Shown here: positions 38,600 to 47,669 of the stretch, in pieces | How positions within the stretch are numbered: position 1 is the first letter of the stretch | How the letters are laid out: each line of letters starts with the position of its first letter | NCBI GenBank assembly: GCA_016189905.1 | Contig: JACPRP010000035.1 | Span: 1-64,000 of the forward strand | Direction: 5' to 3' | DNA: 64,000 nucleotides | From: Chloroflexota bacterium | GTDB lineage: Bacteria; Chloroflexota; UBA6077; FW602-bin22; JACPRP01 | Notes under the pieces: model-generated | What the model saw: only the letters and a program-made list of their open reading frames with translations | Told to the model about the DNA's origin: nothing | The model's database searches: none | Made by a program: the position numbers and the translations under genes

Positions 38600-39940
38600 C
38601 TACCTGCCCATCGACAGATAGTCGAACCCTTGCTGCTGCATCACGGCTGGCTCATAGATGTTTCTCCCATCAACTACCACTGGCCGTCGCATCATCGATT
38701 TGATCCTGCCCATATCCAGTTGCTTGAACTCGTTCCATTCCGTCAGCACCACCAGAGCATCCGCACCCCGCGCTACCTCATAGGGGCTCTTGCCGTATTC
38801 CACTCCAGTCAGATGGCGATCGGCAACGGATTGAGCGACCGGATCGAAGGCTTTGATCACAGCGCCCTCGTGCTGCATCAAATGCACGACCTCGATGGAC
38901 GGGGCATCACGCATATCGTCAGTGTTCGGCTTGAAGGAGAGTCCCAGCACGCCGATCTTCTTCTCCTGCAGCGTCCCCAGAGCCTCGCGCACCTTCTGCA
39001 CGAGGTGTCGGCGCTGGGCCTTGTTGATCTCCATCACAGCCCGCAGCAATTGCGGATGGCACCCATTCATCGCGGCCATATGCTCGAGGGCCTTCACATC
39101 CTTGGGAAAGCAGCTTCCACCCCAGCCCACACCGGCCTCGAGAAAGGCGTGCCCGATGCGGCGATCGTAGCCCATCCCAAGCGCCACCTGCTTGACGTCG
39201 GCCCCCAGGCGCTCGCAAATCCGCGAGATCTCGTTGATGAACGAGATGCGCGTCGCCAGAAAGGCATTCGAGGCGTACTTGATCATCTCGGCGGTGCGCA
39301 GGTCGGTGATCAGCACCGGGCATTTCAGGGGGCTGTAGAGCTCGGCCACCGTCTCCGCCGCCACCCTGTCTGTCGCGCCGAGCACGACGCGGTCCGGGCT
39401 CATAAAGTCGTAGACCGCCGAGCCCTCTCTAAGAAACTCGGGATTCGAGACCACCGCAAAACCTAAGTCTCTCGTTAAGTTCTTCCTGATAACATTGGCC
39501 ACGAAATCGCCAGAACCGATCGGCACGGTGCTCTTGTTGACAACGACGACCGATTTCGCCATCGACCGAGCGATCCCCACCGCCGCGGCTTCGACGTGCT
39601 GCAGGTCGGCTTCGCCTTCCTGACCGCATGGCGTGCCAACGGCGATGAAAATCACATCGGCCTGTCCGATGGCCTCGCCGTAGTCCGTGGTGAAGATCAG
39701 TCGCGACGCTTGATGGTTCCTCACGACTAGCTCTTCGAGTCCGGGCTCGAAGATGGGCAATAGGCCTTTTCTCAAAGCGTCGACTTTCTCTTTATTCGTG
39801 TCCAAGCAGAGGACCTTATTGCCCAAGTCGGCGAAGCAAGCGCCGGTGACCAACCCTACATAGCCAACACCGACGACGCAGATGTTCTTCATTATTGAAA
39901 CCGTAACCTCCAGAGACAAAGGTAGATAATTGGTGCTCAC
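38600..39940 (-). CDS. UDP-glucose/GDP-mannose dehydrogenase family (Ugd copy 2)
   Basis: ICVVGVGYVGLVTGACFADLGNKVLCLDTN, GVGWGGSCFPKDVKAL, GLSFKPNTDDMRDAPSIEVV. Confidence 0.94.
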   Translation of the reverse strand: MSTNYLPLSLEVTVSIMKNICVVGVGYVGLVTGACFADLGNKVLCLDTNKEKVDALRKGLLPIFEPGLEELVVRNHQASRLIFTTDYGEAIGQADVIFIAVGTPCGQEGEADLQHVEAAAVGIARSMAKSVVVVNKSTVPIGSGDFVANVIRKNLTRDLGFAVVSNPEFLREGSAVYDFMSPDRVVLGATDRVAAETVAELYSPLKCPVLITDLRTAEMIKYASNAFLATRISFINEISRICERLGADVKQVALGMGYDRRIGHAFLEAGVGWGGSCFPKDVKALEHMAAMNGCHPQLLRAVMEINKAQRRHLVQKVREALGTLQEKKIGVLGLSFKPNTDDMRDAPSIEVVHLMQHEGAVIKAFDPVAQSVADRHLTGVEYGKSPYEVARGADALVVLTEWNEFKQLDMGRIKSMMRRPVVVDGRNIYEPAVMQQQGFDYLSMGR

Positions 39941-40012
39941 TGGTGATACGCCGACCCGACAATCCGCCTTACATAGATGGGGCAGATCGATACTATGCTT
40001 ACCCTCACACGC

Positions 40013-40942
40013 TTAACGAACGAATCGCCAGTACATCACCTCAAACACCGACGCCCACGAGGAGGGGAAGAAGGTCATCAAATACGCCAGAACGTGCTTC
40101 TTGCGGCGCCACTTGATCGATCTCAGGTATTTCCTCGCAGATGCCGCTTTGCCCTCCATAAAAGTCGCGATACCTTTCTGGTACGCGATTTTCTCTCTGA
40201 GCAATTCGATCTCCCGCGCGTAGTCAACGGTGAAGTTCGGGACCCACTGCTGAAGTTTCTCCAGGAGCAATTCCTTTTCGCGGGGAAAGGCCGCCAGGCT
40301 GGTGTGCGTCATGCTTTTCTCGCTGATTCTCCATTTGGCGAGAACCTGGTCTACAAACGCAACGTGGTAAAGATAGGCCAGCCGTACGATGAGGTCCATG
40401 TCGGGACTCTTGTAGAACCTGGGATCGAAGCCCTCGGGCATCGCACGCAGCGACTCAGCCCGGATCATGACCGTTTCAAAGGAAACGTGGTAGTCTACGA
40501 GCAACTCACGAAATATTCTCCCCTGGGGCGGCTTCTTCCTATTGAACAACTGTCTTACGTCAGAATGCCCCTTGAAGAAAAGGGTGTCACAGTGGACCAG
40601 GCCAACTCGCTCGTCTTCAAACAAGGGAATCTGCTTCTCCAGCTTCTGCGGCAACCATAGGTCATCGGCGTCGACGAAGGCAATAAACTTCCCGGTTGAC
40701 AACTCGGCAGCCTTCTTACGTGCTGCCCCGAGACCTGCGTTTTCCTGGTAATGGTAGCGAATTGGCCAACCCTCGGCGATGTGTCGGTGCACGATCTGCC
40801 TGGTGGAGTCCGTAGAGCCGTCGTCGACGAAAATCAGTTCCCAGTTGTCGTAGGTCTGACCGAAGACGCTCTGCAGAGTCTCTTCGAGATATTTCTCGCC
40901 GTTATAGCAAGAAATGTTCACGCTAACCAAGGGCCTCATCAA
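40013..40942 (-). CDS. Glycosyltransferase family 2
   Basis: PLVSVNISCYNGEKYLEETLQSVFGQTYDNWELIFVDDGSTDST, FIAFVDADDLWLPQKLEKQ. Confidence 0.92.
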   Translation of the reverse strand: MMRPLVSVNISCYNGEKYLEETLQSVFGQTYDNWELIFVDDGSTDSTRQIVHRHIAEGWPIRYHYQENAGLGAARKKAAELSTGKFIAFVDADDLWLPQKLEKQIPLFEDERVGLVHCDTLFFKGHSDVRQLFNRKKPPQGRIFRELLVDYHVSFETVMIRAESLRAMPEGFDPRFYKSPDMDLIVRLAYLYHVAFVDQVLAKWRISEKSMTHTSLAAFPREKELLLEKLQQWVPNFTVDYAREIELLREKIAYQKGIATFMEGKAASARKYLRSIKWRRKKHVLAYLMTFFPSSWASVFEVMYWRFVR

Positions 40943-40984
40943 GCACCTCCCTGGGTCTTGTCTTCCAGTTCTCGAATGCGTGCT

Positions 40985-42892
40985 CTACTTGTGCTTTGCG
41001 TGGCTATCGGCGAGCAGGTCCAGCCAGACCGACTCCTGAACGGCCGAAAACACGGACACACTACTCGGTTCCGCTCCGTTGTGGCGGACGGACTCGATGT
41101 AGTTCCAACGGAAGCGGAGAATGGTTTCCTCCAGGTCGTGCGCACCACATAGATGTATATGATCGGGGAACACATCGACAGCCGGATCGCCCATGCAAAG
41201 CATACCCTCAGGCTCATAGCAGAGCACTGGCATGCCGAGTGCCAGTCCCTCTACGCTCATAGTCGTGTTGCAAGAGAGGAGCAGGTCAATCTGGTCCATG
41301 CAGTCGATAAGGTGAACTCCCGCCCGGGCTAACGCGCCAAAGCGATCCGGGAGGATACCGATTCGATCGAAGGGGGCGTGCGGATGGTTGCGAATGAAGA
41401 ACTTCACACCGTGCCTCATCCACAACTCATCCCTGGTGGCCAACTCCACGAGCAGCTCTCTTGCAGCCAACGCATCGTATGGTAATGCCACATAAACGCG
41501 GAGCGCTTCGTCCGCAGCAGTGGCTCGGATTTCCCACTTCTTCCCTCCATCGGTGTAAGCGGAGTAACGTAAGCTCCCGGCCATGATCGTTCTATCCGGC
41601 GGATACCCGTGGGACAGAAGCATTTCGTGCGCCCAGCAACTGCTGGTGAGCACCCAATCAGGGGACGGCAGTCGCTTTCGCTCATCCGGAGCCGGAAAGT
41701 AGCCCAAGAAGAATTTCGACACGGACGAGTGCTGATATGCGAGCATGACGACGTTCGCGGCTCCAATCCTGTTCCTGGCCAAACATAAGAGCTTCTCAAA
41801 GGACTGATTCTCGTACCAGTAGCAGATCGTCGCGCCGCCCTGCGACAACCGATCCATAAGCCGCTCGCAGGCGTGGAACCAGATGTAGCAGATCGTCAAC
41901 CCATGTCCGCGAATCTCCCTCCACTTCTCTCGCTCCAATAGATGATTGAGGCCCAGGTCCAACGACTGCAGCCTAATGCTGCCGTTGAACCGAGGGAAGC
42001 GGAACATAGAGGCGATGATCTCCGTCACGCGCGCGTTCCTGATCATCACCTCCGTCGATTCAAGGTTCTTGCTAACTAGCCGATAAAGCTTACGGTCCAT
42101 AAGTAAGTTGGTGAACCGCAGCAGGTGCTCCCCATTCTGTGCAACAAGCCGCTCTAATCCCGGGAGATACACTTCCGACATTCGGCCGTTATGATCGAAT
42201 AAGCGGTTTTCGATAAGTGCATAACTCCAGACCGTGCGTCTCTCAGCCCCGTGCGCCAATCGTTGCCCGTCTGCGCTTTCACGCCTGGTGTGGCCTGAGG
42301 CAAGGCGCGCGAAGTATAGTTTCTCATAAAGCAGGGCCAGGACTACGTAAGTCCGAGCGGCCAGCCCTCGAATGAGGTACCACCCTTTTAGCAGCAACAT
42401 CTGGAAAGATATGTTGGACTGAAAAGACACGTACTCGTGGTCGCGGTAGCGTTCTGCGAGCGTTTTGTAACACCATAAGTCTTCGACAACCACGACGAAA
42501 CTATGTTTTGGGGTTTCAATTGTATGTTTCTGCACAAGGTCATCGAAGACGAGCACGTACGCAATCAGCAGCAGGAAATCCGTGACGTCAGGAACGCGGT
42601 AAGACAGGTTGGTGCTCCACCAGAACAGTTCGTCTTGTTGCTGCCCACCGAACAGCGCGACGGCACGATTGAAATCGTCGCGAATACGTCTGGCACTCTC
42701 GTTGACCCTGCTGCCCAGCTTAACCCGCGAGCCGTTGCCCAGGATTCGCGCCACTCGGTCGCGCTTGTTTACATCCTTGCCAAGGTAAACCCATGGCACA
42801 CCGACCCTTGTCCGACCGACATCGCTAGCAGAAACCACTTGCATCATGTTGTCTGAATACCAGGAGCCCGATTTCGTCGACAAGTCTGGCAA
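40985..42892 (-). CDS. Large GT-B-like surface-polysaccharide transferase, family uncertain
   Basis: C-terminal FFIRNHPHAPFDRIG...DQIDLLLSCNTTMSVEGLALGMPVLCYEPEG resembles capsule/Kdo-type GT-B C-domains; N-terminal half not recognised. Confidence 0.6.
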   Translation of the reverse strand: MPDLSTKSGSWYSDNMMQVVSASDVGRTRVGVPWVYLGKDVNKRDRVARILGNGSRVKLGSRVNESARRIRDDFNRAVALFGGQQQDELFWWSTNLSYRVPDVTDFLLLIAYVLVFDDLVQKHTIETPKHSFVVVVEDLWCYKTLAERYRDHEYVSFQSNISFQMLLLKGWYLIRGLAARTYVVLALLYEKLYFARLASGHTRRESADGQRLAHGAERRTVWSYALIENRLFDHNGRMSEVYLPGLERLVAQNGEHLLRFTNLLMDRKLYRLVSKNLESTEVMIRNARVTEIIASMFRFPRFNGSIRLQSLDLGLNHLLEREKWREIRGHGLTICYIWFHACERLMDRLSQGGATICYWYENQSFEKLLCLARNRIGAANVVMLAYQHSSVSKFFLGYFPAPDERKRLPSPDWVLTSSCWAHEMLLSHGYPPDRTIMAGSLRYSAYTDGGKKWEIRATAADEALRVYVALPYDALAARELLVELATRDELWMRHGVKFFIRNHPHAPFDRIGILPDRFGALARAGVHLIDCMDQIDLLLSCNTTMSVEGLALGMPVLCYEPEGMLCMGDPAVDVFPDHIHLCGAHDLEETILRFRWNYIESVRHNGAEPSSVSVFSAVQESVWLDLLADSHAKHK

Positions 42893-42894
42893 CC

Positions 42895-43902
42895 CTACTC
42901 TGGCCTACGTGCCCACACCCAACAGTGCGAGCTGAGTTGGTGTTCCGAAAGGAAGGCTTGGAATGCATCAAGTACGGCTTTCCTGCGGGACAGCAAAGTA
43001 TGGACAAACCTGCCTGCATCTCTTAGCTGAACTCCGCCCGCAATAGCGTTGGCTACTATGTCGACATCCAACAGCCCAGGTGTTTCCACTGTTACGTCGA
43101 CCATGCCAGCCCGATAGAACAGACGTTTGAAGCCTTCTACAGACAAGAAATTAACGTGGTGGGGGGGGCAAACGCTGTTTGATTTCTCCCATAAGACCTG
43201 AATGTCAAATCCTTCCACACCCAGTCCCGTTACCAGGATCCAACCGCCTGGCTTGACCAGTCGACGCAGCGACTCGACCAGGGCAAGGGGATCGTGAACG
43301 TGCTCGATAACTTCAAAGCAACTGACCAGATCTGCTTTGTCGCTCCACGCGCTGGCTTCCTCAGCCACTGTTTCCAGGACTTCGATCCCCTTGTCGCGAA
43401 GTATCCTGGCCGCTGCTCGACCGGGCTCAATAGCGTACACACACGCTTGCGGGTGCGATTTTCTCCACTCCTCCAGAAAGACGCCGTTTCCCGCGCCGAC
43501 ATCTATGATTGCCCGTGGATCGGAGTTGTGGTCTGAACAGCGGCGACTGATTTCTGCCACGCGGGGGTGAAAGATGTTCGCCCTCCTTGCTTCGGATACA
43601 GCGGGAAACAGGACCTCGGCCCAATAGCGGGATGAGGCGCTGTCGTTGTAGAAGCGAATGTATTCAGCTTCGGGTGGCCTTGGAGATTGAAACAGGCTCT
43701 TACACTCCAGACACTCACGATACGAAAAACCGTGTTTGGTAAAAACGTGCTCTGCCGCCTCATCACCACATCCCGGACAGGGAATTTCGCCACGTTCGGC
43801 ACTCGAGAAATAGGTCTCAGCATCCTGGGCGCTCAGGCGAAGATACTCGGCGAAAAGCTCGGCCGGTCGAATTTCGTGTTCCCTCATCCTTGCTCTAACC
43901 AT
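42895..43902 (-). CDS. SAM-dependent methyltransferase with N-terminal Cys motif
   Basis: PCPGCGDEAAEHVFTKHGFSYRECLECKSLFQSPRP; IDVGAGNGVFLEEWRKSHP; SCFEVIEHVHDPLALVESLRRLVKPGGWILVTG. Confidence 0.88.
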   Translation of the reverse strand: MVRARMREHEIRPAELFAEYLRLSAQDAETYFSSAERGEIPCPGCGDEAAEHVFTKHGFSYRECLECKSLFQSPRPPEAEYIRFYNDSASSRYWAEVLFPAVSEARRANIFHPRVAEISRRCSDHNSDPRAIIDVGAGNGVFLEEWRKSHPQACVYAIEPGRAAARILRDKGIEVLETVAEEASAWSDKADLVSCFEVIEHVHDPLALVESLRRLVKPGGWILVTGLGVEGFDIQVLWEKSNSVCPPHHVNFLSVEGFKRLFYRAGMVDVTVETPGLLDVDIVANAIAGGVQLRDAGRFVHTLLSRRKAVLDAFQAFLSEHQLSSHCWVWARRPE

Positions 43903-43911
43903 TCTTCGTGC

Positions 43912-45807
43912 TCATGTGACCTTCAGTAGAATCTTAAGACAATCGCGCTGTTTGAACAGCTTCCACGCCTGCTCGAACTCGTGCAGAGGAAGATCCCTCT
44001 GAGTAAGTGGTTCCAGTGGCAACTCCGGCAGCAACCGGATGGCTTCTTCGAACTCAGCCGCGCTGCTCCCCACCGAGCCAATTATCATCTTGTCGTAGGC
44101 CACGATACTTTCAAAATTGAACTCTCGCCGCGAGTACGGCAGCCCTAGCAGAAGGATCGTCGCCCCGGCCCTGCTCTTCTCCACGACGGCGTCCAGCGCT
44201 CCGGGATCGCCAGTCGCCTCGACGAACACGTTAAACCGTTCGAGCCCCTGCAGGGTGGCCAACGTTTCGACGAGACCGCGCTCGAGATAACCACGGCGAC
44301 GGACATTCTGATCGTAGACGGCGACGGGGTAGCCACGGTGAGCCAGAATGCTGGCGGATAGATAGCCGATGGGCCCTCCGCCAATCACCAGGCATGCCTG
44401 GCTGCGGTCCCCGCCGATAGCGCGATCCAGTCGCGTGAGACCCTTCAGCACCACCGCTATCGGCTCACAGAGCGCCGCCCGGTGCATATCCACGTTGGCG
44501 GGCAGTTTATGAACGAACCGCCCGGGCGCGGCGACGTATTCGGCATAGGCGCCGTTCAGACCGATTACCCCCAGCTCCTTTCTTTCGGCGCAGGCGATCC
44601 AGTTTCCGCTCTTGCAGTGACCGCAGCCACCGCAGCTCTGAATGCACTCGACAACGACGGGATCGCCCACGGCCACGTGCTTCACGTTCGGGCCGACCTC
44701 GGCCACCACCCCGGAAAACTCGTGGCCAGGCACTATCGGGTACTTGGCCATGCCTTTTTCGTAATATCCAAGCCTGCGCTCGAGGATCTCCAGGTCAGTG
44801 CCACAGACGCCGACGTAAGCCGTCCGCACCAGCACCTCTCCCGGCTTGATCGGTGGCACGACCACATCTTCCAGTCTCGCCTGGCCCGGGCCGTGAATTA
44901 CGACCGCCTTGCTCGTGCGATCGAAGAAGAGCTTTTCCCGCTCGCGCGAGTCTTCCATAAGCTTACCGTCGAGAAGGCCGATCGCCGTGCCGAGGCTCTT
45001 GTTGAATCGAAACCGTACCATTTCTTTCGCCTGTCTCAGCGGGTCGGGATGGCGCGCAGCACTCGCCACGTCTTGCACGAGATGAATACCCTCGCGCAGC
45101 ACCTCGGGCACGATGTCCCTGGTGCTCTTGATGCCGATGGCTTTGGCGGCGACGGCCTCGCGATAGTACCGCTGGCGGAACTGGCGGGGAGTCGACTCGT
45201 GGATATGAACGATGGCCGCCTCGGGCTCGTAGACCACCTTGTAGCCCCGCTCCATCCAGCGCTTGGCCCAGGCGATGTCTTCCAAACCGGAGAGCCCCTC
45301 GTCGAACGGGTGCCGCTCCCACAGGTCTCGACGGATCGCGGAATTGGCGTTGTTGGCGAAGAAGCGCGGAGGCGCGAGGATTTCCTTCTTCCCACCGAAG
45401 ACGCGCAGAAAATCCCGCGCTTCGCCAAAGTTGGACTGCGCGGCGCCCACCTGGCGCCCGTAGACCATCGCCACATCATCCTGAGCCAGCGGTGCAATCA
45501 AGCTCGCCAGCCAATGATCTCCCAGGGCTTGAGTGTGGGCCGATATTATGGCGGCAAATCGTCCGGTGGCGGCGCGTATGCCGACGTTGAGCGAGTATCC
45601 AAAGGTGAAGTCATGGCTCGCGATCTCAAGCAGTCTGGCTCCATGTTCGTGGGCGATCTCTCGCGTTCGGTCGTAGGACCCCGAGTCGACGACCACCACG
45701 TCGAAGTCTCGGTACGCCTGCCGCTCGATGGACGCGAAGAGCGCTGGCAGGTATTTCTCTTCGTTGAAGGTGCGAATAATGATGGAAGTCTCTGTCACTG
45801 CTGGCAC
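43912..45807 (-). CDS. GT2 fused to zinc-dependent MDR alcohol/sorbitol dehydrogenase
   Basis: N-terminal SIIIRTFNEEKYLPALFASIERQAYRDFDVVVVDSGSYDRT (GT2); C-terminal GVCGTDLEILE, PGHEFSGVVAEVG, CIQSCGGCGHCKSGNWIAC (MDR zinc motifs). Continuous 631-aa ORF. Confidence 0.88.
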   Translation of the reverse strand: MPAVTETSIIIRTFNEEKYLPALFASIERQAYRDFDVVVVDSGSYDRTREIAHEHGARLLEIASHDFTFGYSLNVGIRAATGRFAAIISAHTQALGDHWLASLIAPLAQDDVAMVYGRQVGAAQSNFGEARDFLRVFGGKKEILAPPRFFANNANSAIRRDLWERHPFDEGLSGLEDIAWAKRWMERGYKVVYEPEAAIVHIHESTPRQFRQRYYREAVAAKAIGIKSTRDIVPEVLREGIHLVQDVASAARHPDPLRQAKEMVRFRFNKSLGTAIGLLDGKLMEDSREREKLFFDRTSKAVVIHGPGQARLEDVVVPPIKPGEVLVRTAYVGVCGTDLEILERRLGYYEKGMAKYPIVPGHEFSGVVAEVGPNVKHVAVGDPVVVECIQSCGGCGHCKSGNWIACAERKELGVIGLNGAYAEYVAAPGRFVHKLPANVDMHRAALCEPIAVVLKGLTRLDRAIGGDRSQACLVIGGGPIGYLSASILAHRGYPVAVYDQNVRRRGYLERGLVETLATLQGLERFNVFVEATGDPGALDAVVEKSRAGATILLLGLPYSRREFNFESIVAYDKMIIGSVGSSAAEFEEAIRLLPELPLEPLTQRDLPLHEFEQAWKLFKQRDCLKILLKVT

Positions 45808-45849
45808 CTGCTCACAGATGTTGCCGTCGTCTGGCGAAATCGGATGAAT

Positions 45850-46794
45850 CTATCGGTTAGCCATCCGTAGTTCTCTGATAAGATTTCGAATGGAGTTCTC
45901 GTGAACTCGTTCCCAGGCCAGAGGGCTGCTATTGGCGTTGTGCGGCGCCATATACACGTTGGGCAGCTCGCGAAGCGCACTGTCCGAAGGAAGGGGCTCG
46001 ACCTCGAACACGTCCAGCGCCGCGCCGGCGATCCGCTTCTCCCGGAGCGCCCTCACCAGCGCTGCCTCGTCGACGACCGGGCCGCGCGAAGTGTTAATCA
46101 GGTAGGCGGTGGACTTCATAAGACGCAACGCCTGTGCGTCGATGAGATGGAAGCTGGTTGGGTTCAAGTCGCAATTCAGGCTGACGAAATCGGACTTTGC
46201 GAGGAGCTGCTCTCTGGGCAACATCTCGATGCCAATTTCGTCCACGAATTCCCTGGAAACTTCGACGATGTCGTGCCCCACCAGCGTCATCCCGAAAGCC
46301 CGCGCTCGCCTGGCCACCGCCTTGCCCACGTTGCCGACACCGACGATGCCCAGCGTGCACTCCCTGAGGGAAATCGACGGGCGCTTCTCCCAGATGCCCG
46401 CTCGCATGTCGCGGTCCGCCTCGCCCAGCCGGCGCGCGAAGCAAAGGACGTAGCCCAAAACCGAATCGGCCACCGGCTCGCTGAAAGCGTTCGGCGTGTT
46501 GCAAACGGCGATGCCCAGGCCCCGCGCCGCCTGACGATCGATAGAATCGATCCCGGTGCCCCATTTCGAGATGACTTTCAGCCGTGGCGCCAAGCGCAGG
46601 ACCTTCTCGGTGAAGCGATCGTCGCCGCAGATGACGCCATCGATATCGGTGATCCAGGTCAATAGCTCCTCTTCGCTAAGCCGTTCCTTCACGGGTGGGA
46701 CGACGGCTTCGATGTCGTGCTCGGCGAAGACGTTCGCAAAACGGTCGACGACCGGCTGCATATAGGGGGCTGAGATCAGGACTCGCCAAGTCAT
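45850..46794 (-). CDS. D-2-hydroxyacid/phosphoglycerate dehydrogenase
   Basis: KWGTGIDSIDRQAARGLGIAVCNTPNAFSEPVADSVLGYVL, LGIVGVGNVGKAVARRARAFGM, LINTSRGPVVDEAALVRAL. Confidence 0.92.
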   Translation of the reverse strand: MTWRVLISAPYMQPVVDRFANVFAEHDIEAVVPPVKERLSEEELLTWITDIDGVICGDDRFTEKVLRLAPRLKVISKWGTGIDSIDRQAARGLGIAVCNTPNAFSEPVADSVLGYVLCFARRLGEADRDMRAGIWEKRPSISLRECTLGIVGVGNVGKAVARRARAFGMTLVGHDIVEVSREFVDEIGIEMLPREQLLAKSDFVSLNCDLNPTSFHLIDAQALRLMKSTAYLINTSRGPVVDEAALVRALREKRIAGAALDVFEVEPLPSDSALRELPNVYMAPHNANSSPLAWERVHENSIRNLIRELRMANR

Positions 46795-46842
46795 GTGAAA
46801 TGACCTCCAAGGTTGTTTGTTGTGATGTAATGCCGTTAACCC

Positions 46843-47613
46843 CTACTTCTCGCAATACTCCCATGTCAGCGGATCATCCCGCATCAACTGCTCGACGTGC
46901 CGCAGGTCGGCGATGGTGTCGACGGCGTGCGTTGGGAACTCTGTTTCCACCAGCCTGACTTTGTAGCCGTGCTCGAGGACGCGGAGCATGTCGATCGACT
47001 CCGCCTGCTCCAACGGCGTGGGTGCGAGCTCCGCATAACGGAAGAGGAAATCTCGCCGAAAAGGGATAATGCAGACCTGCTTGTAGGCGATAAGGCTATC
47101 GTAGCCGCCTTGCCGCCGCGAGGGAATCGGCTCGCGTGAGAAATACAGCGCGTTCCAGTTTCGATCCGTCGCGACCTTGATGGTGTTGGGGTCGAGAAAC
47201 TCATCCTCGCTCGCGATCCGCTTCACGAGGTTGACACACTGAACCGACGGATCGAGCAGCAGCGGCTCTATCGCCTGCTCGATCATTCCAGGATAGGTCA
47301 TCGGCTCGTCACCCTGAACCATCACGACGATGTCGGCGTCGATGTGCAGCGCGGCCTCGGCAACGCGGTCGCTCGCCCGCTGATGCCGATCGGAGGTCAT
47401 CACGGCTTGCCCACCGTATTGCTCGACAGCCCGGTATATCTCCTCGTCGCAGGTCGCCACATATACAGCGTGTAGGGCCTGGCACATCGCGGTTCGCCGA
47501 TAGACATGCTCGATCATGGACCTGCCCAGGATCGACGCAAGCGGCTTGCCGGGGAAGCGTGAAGAACCCATGCGCGCTGGAATTATTGCTATGACACGGC
47601 CACCTTGGACCAT
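46843..47613 (-). CDS. kdsB: KdsB-like CMP-Kdo cytidylyltransferase
   Basis: VIAIIPARMGSSRFPGKPLASILGRSMIEHVYRRT, MTSDRHQRASDRVAEA, VMVQGDEPMT. Start moved to the internal Met at 47613 (inference). Confidence 0.88.
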   Translation of the reverse strand: MVQGGRVIAIIPARMGSSRFPGKPLASILGRSMIEHVYRRTAMCQALHAVYVATCDEEIYRAVEQYGGQAVMTSDRHQRASDRVAEAALHIDADIVVMVQGDEPMTYPGMIEQAIEPLLLDPSVQCVNLVKRIASEDEFLDPNTIKVATDRNWNALYFSREPIPSRRQGGYDSLIAYKQVCIIPFRRDFLFRYAELAPTPLEQAESIDMLRVLEHGYKVRLVETEFPTHAVDTIADLRHVEQLMRDDPLTWEYCEK

Positions 47614-47669
47614 CGCTAATCCACTCCTTCCACTGTAGTGTATCAAAGATTCTCGAGCCCCTAATCACC

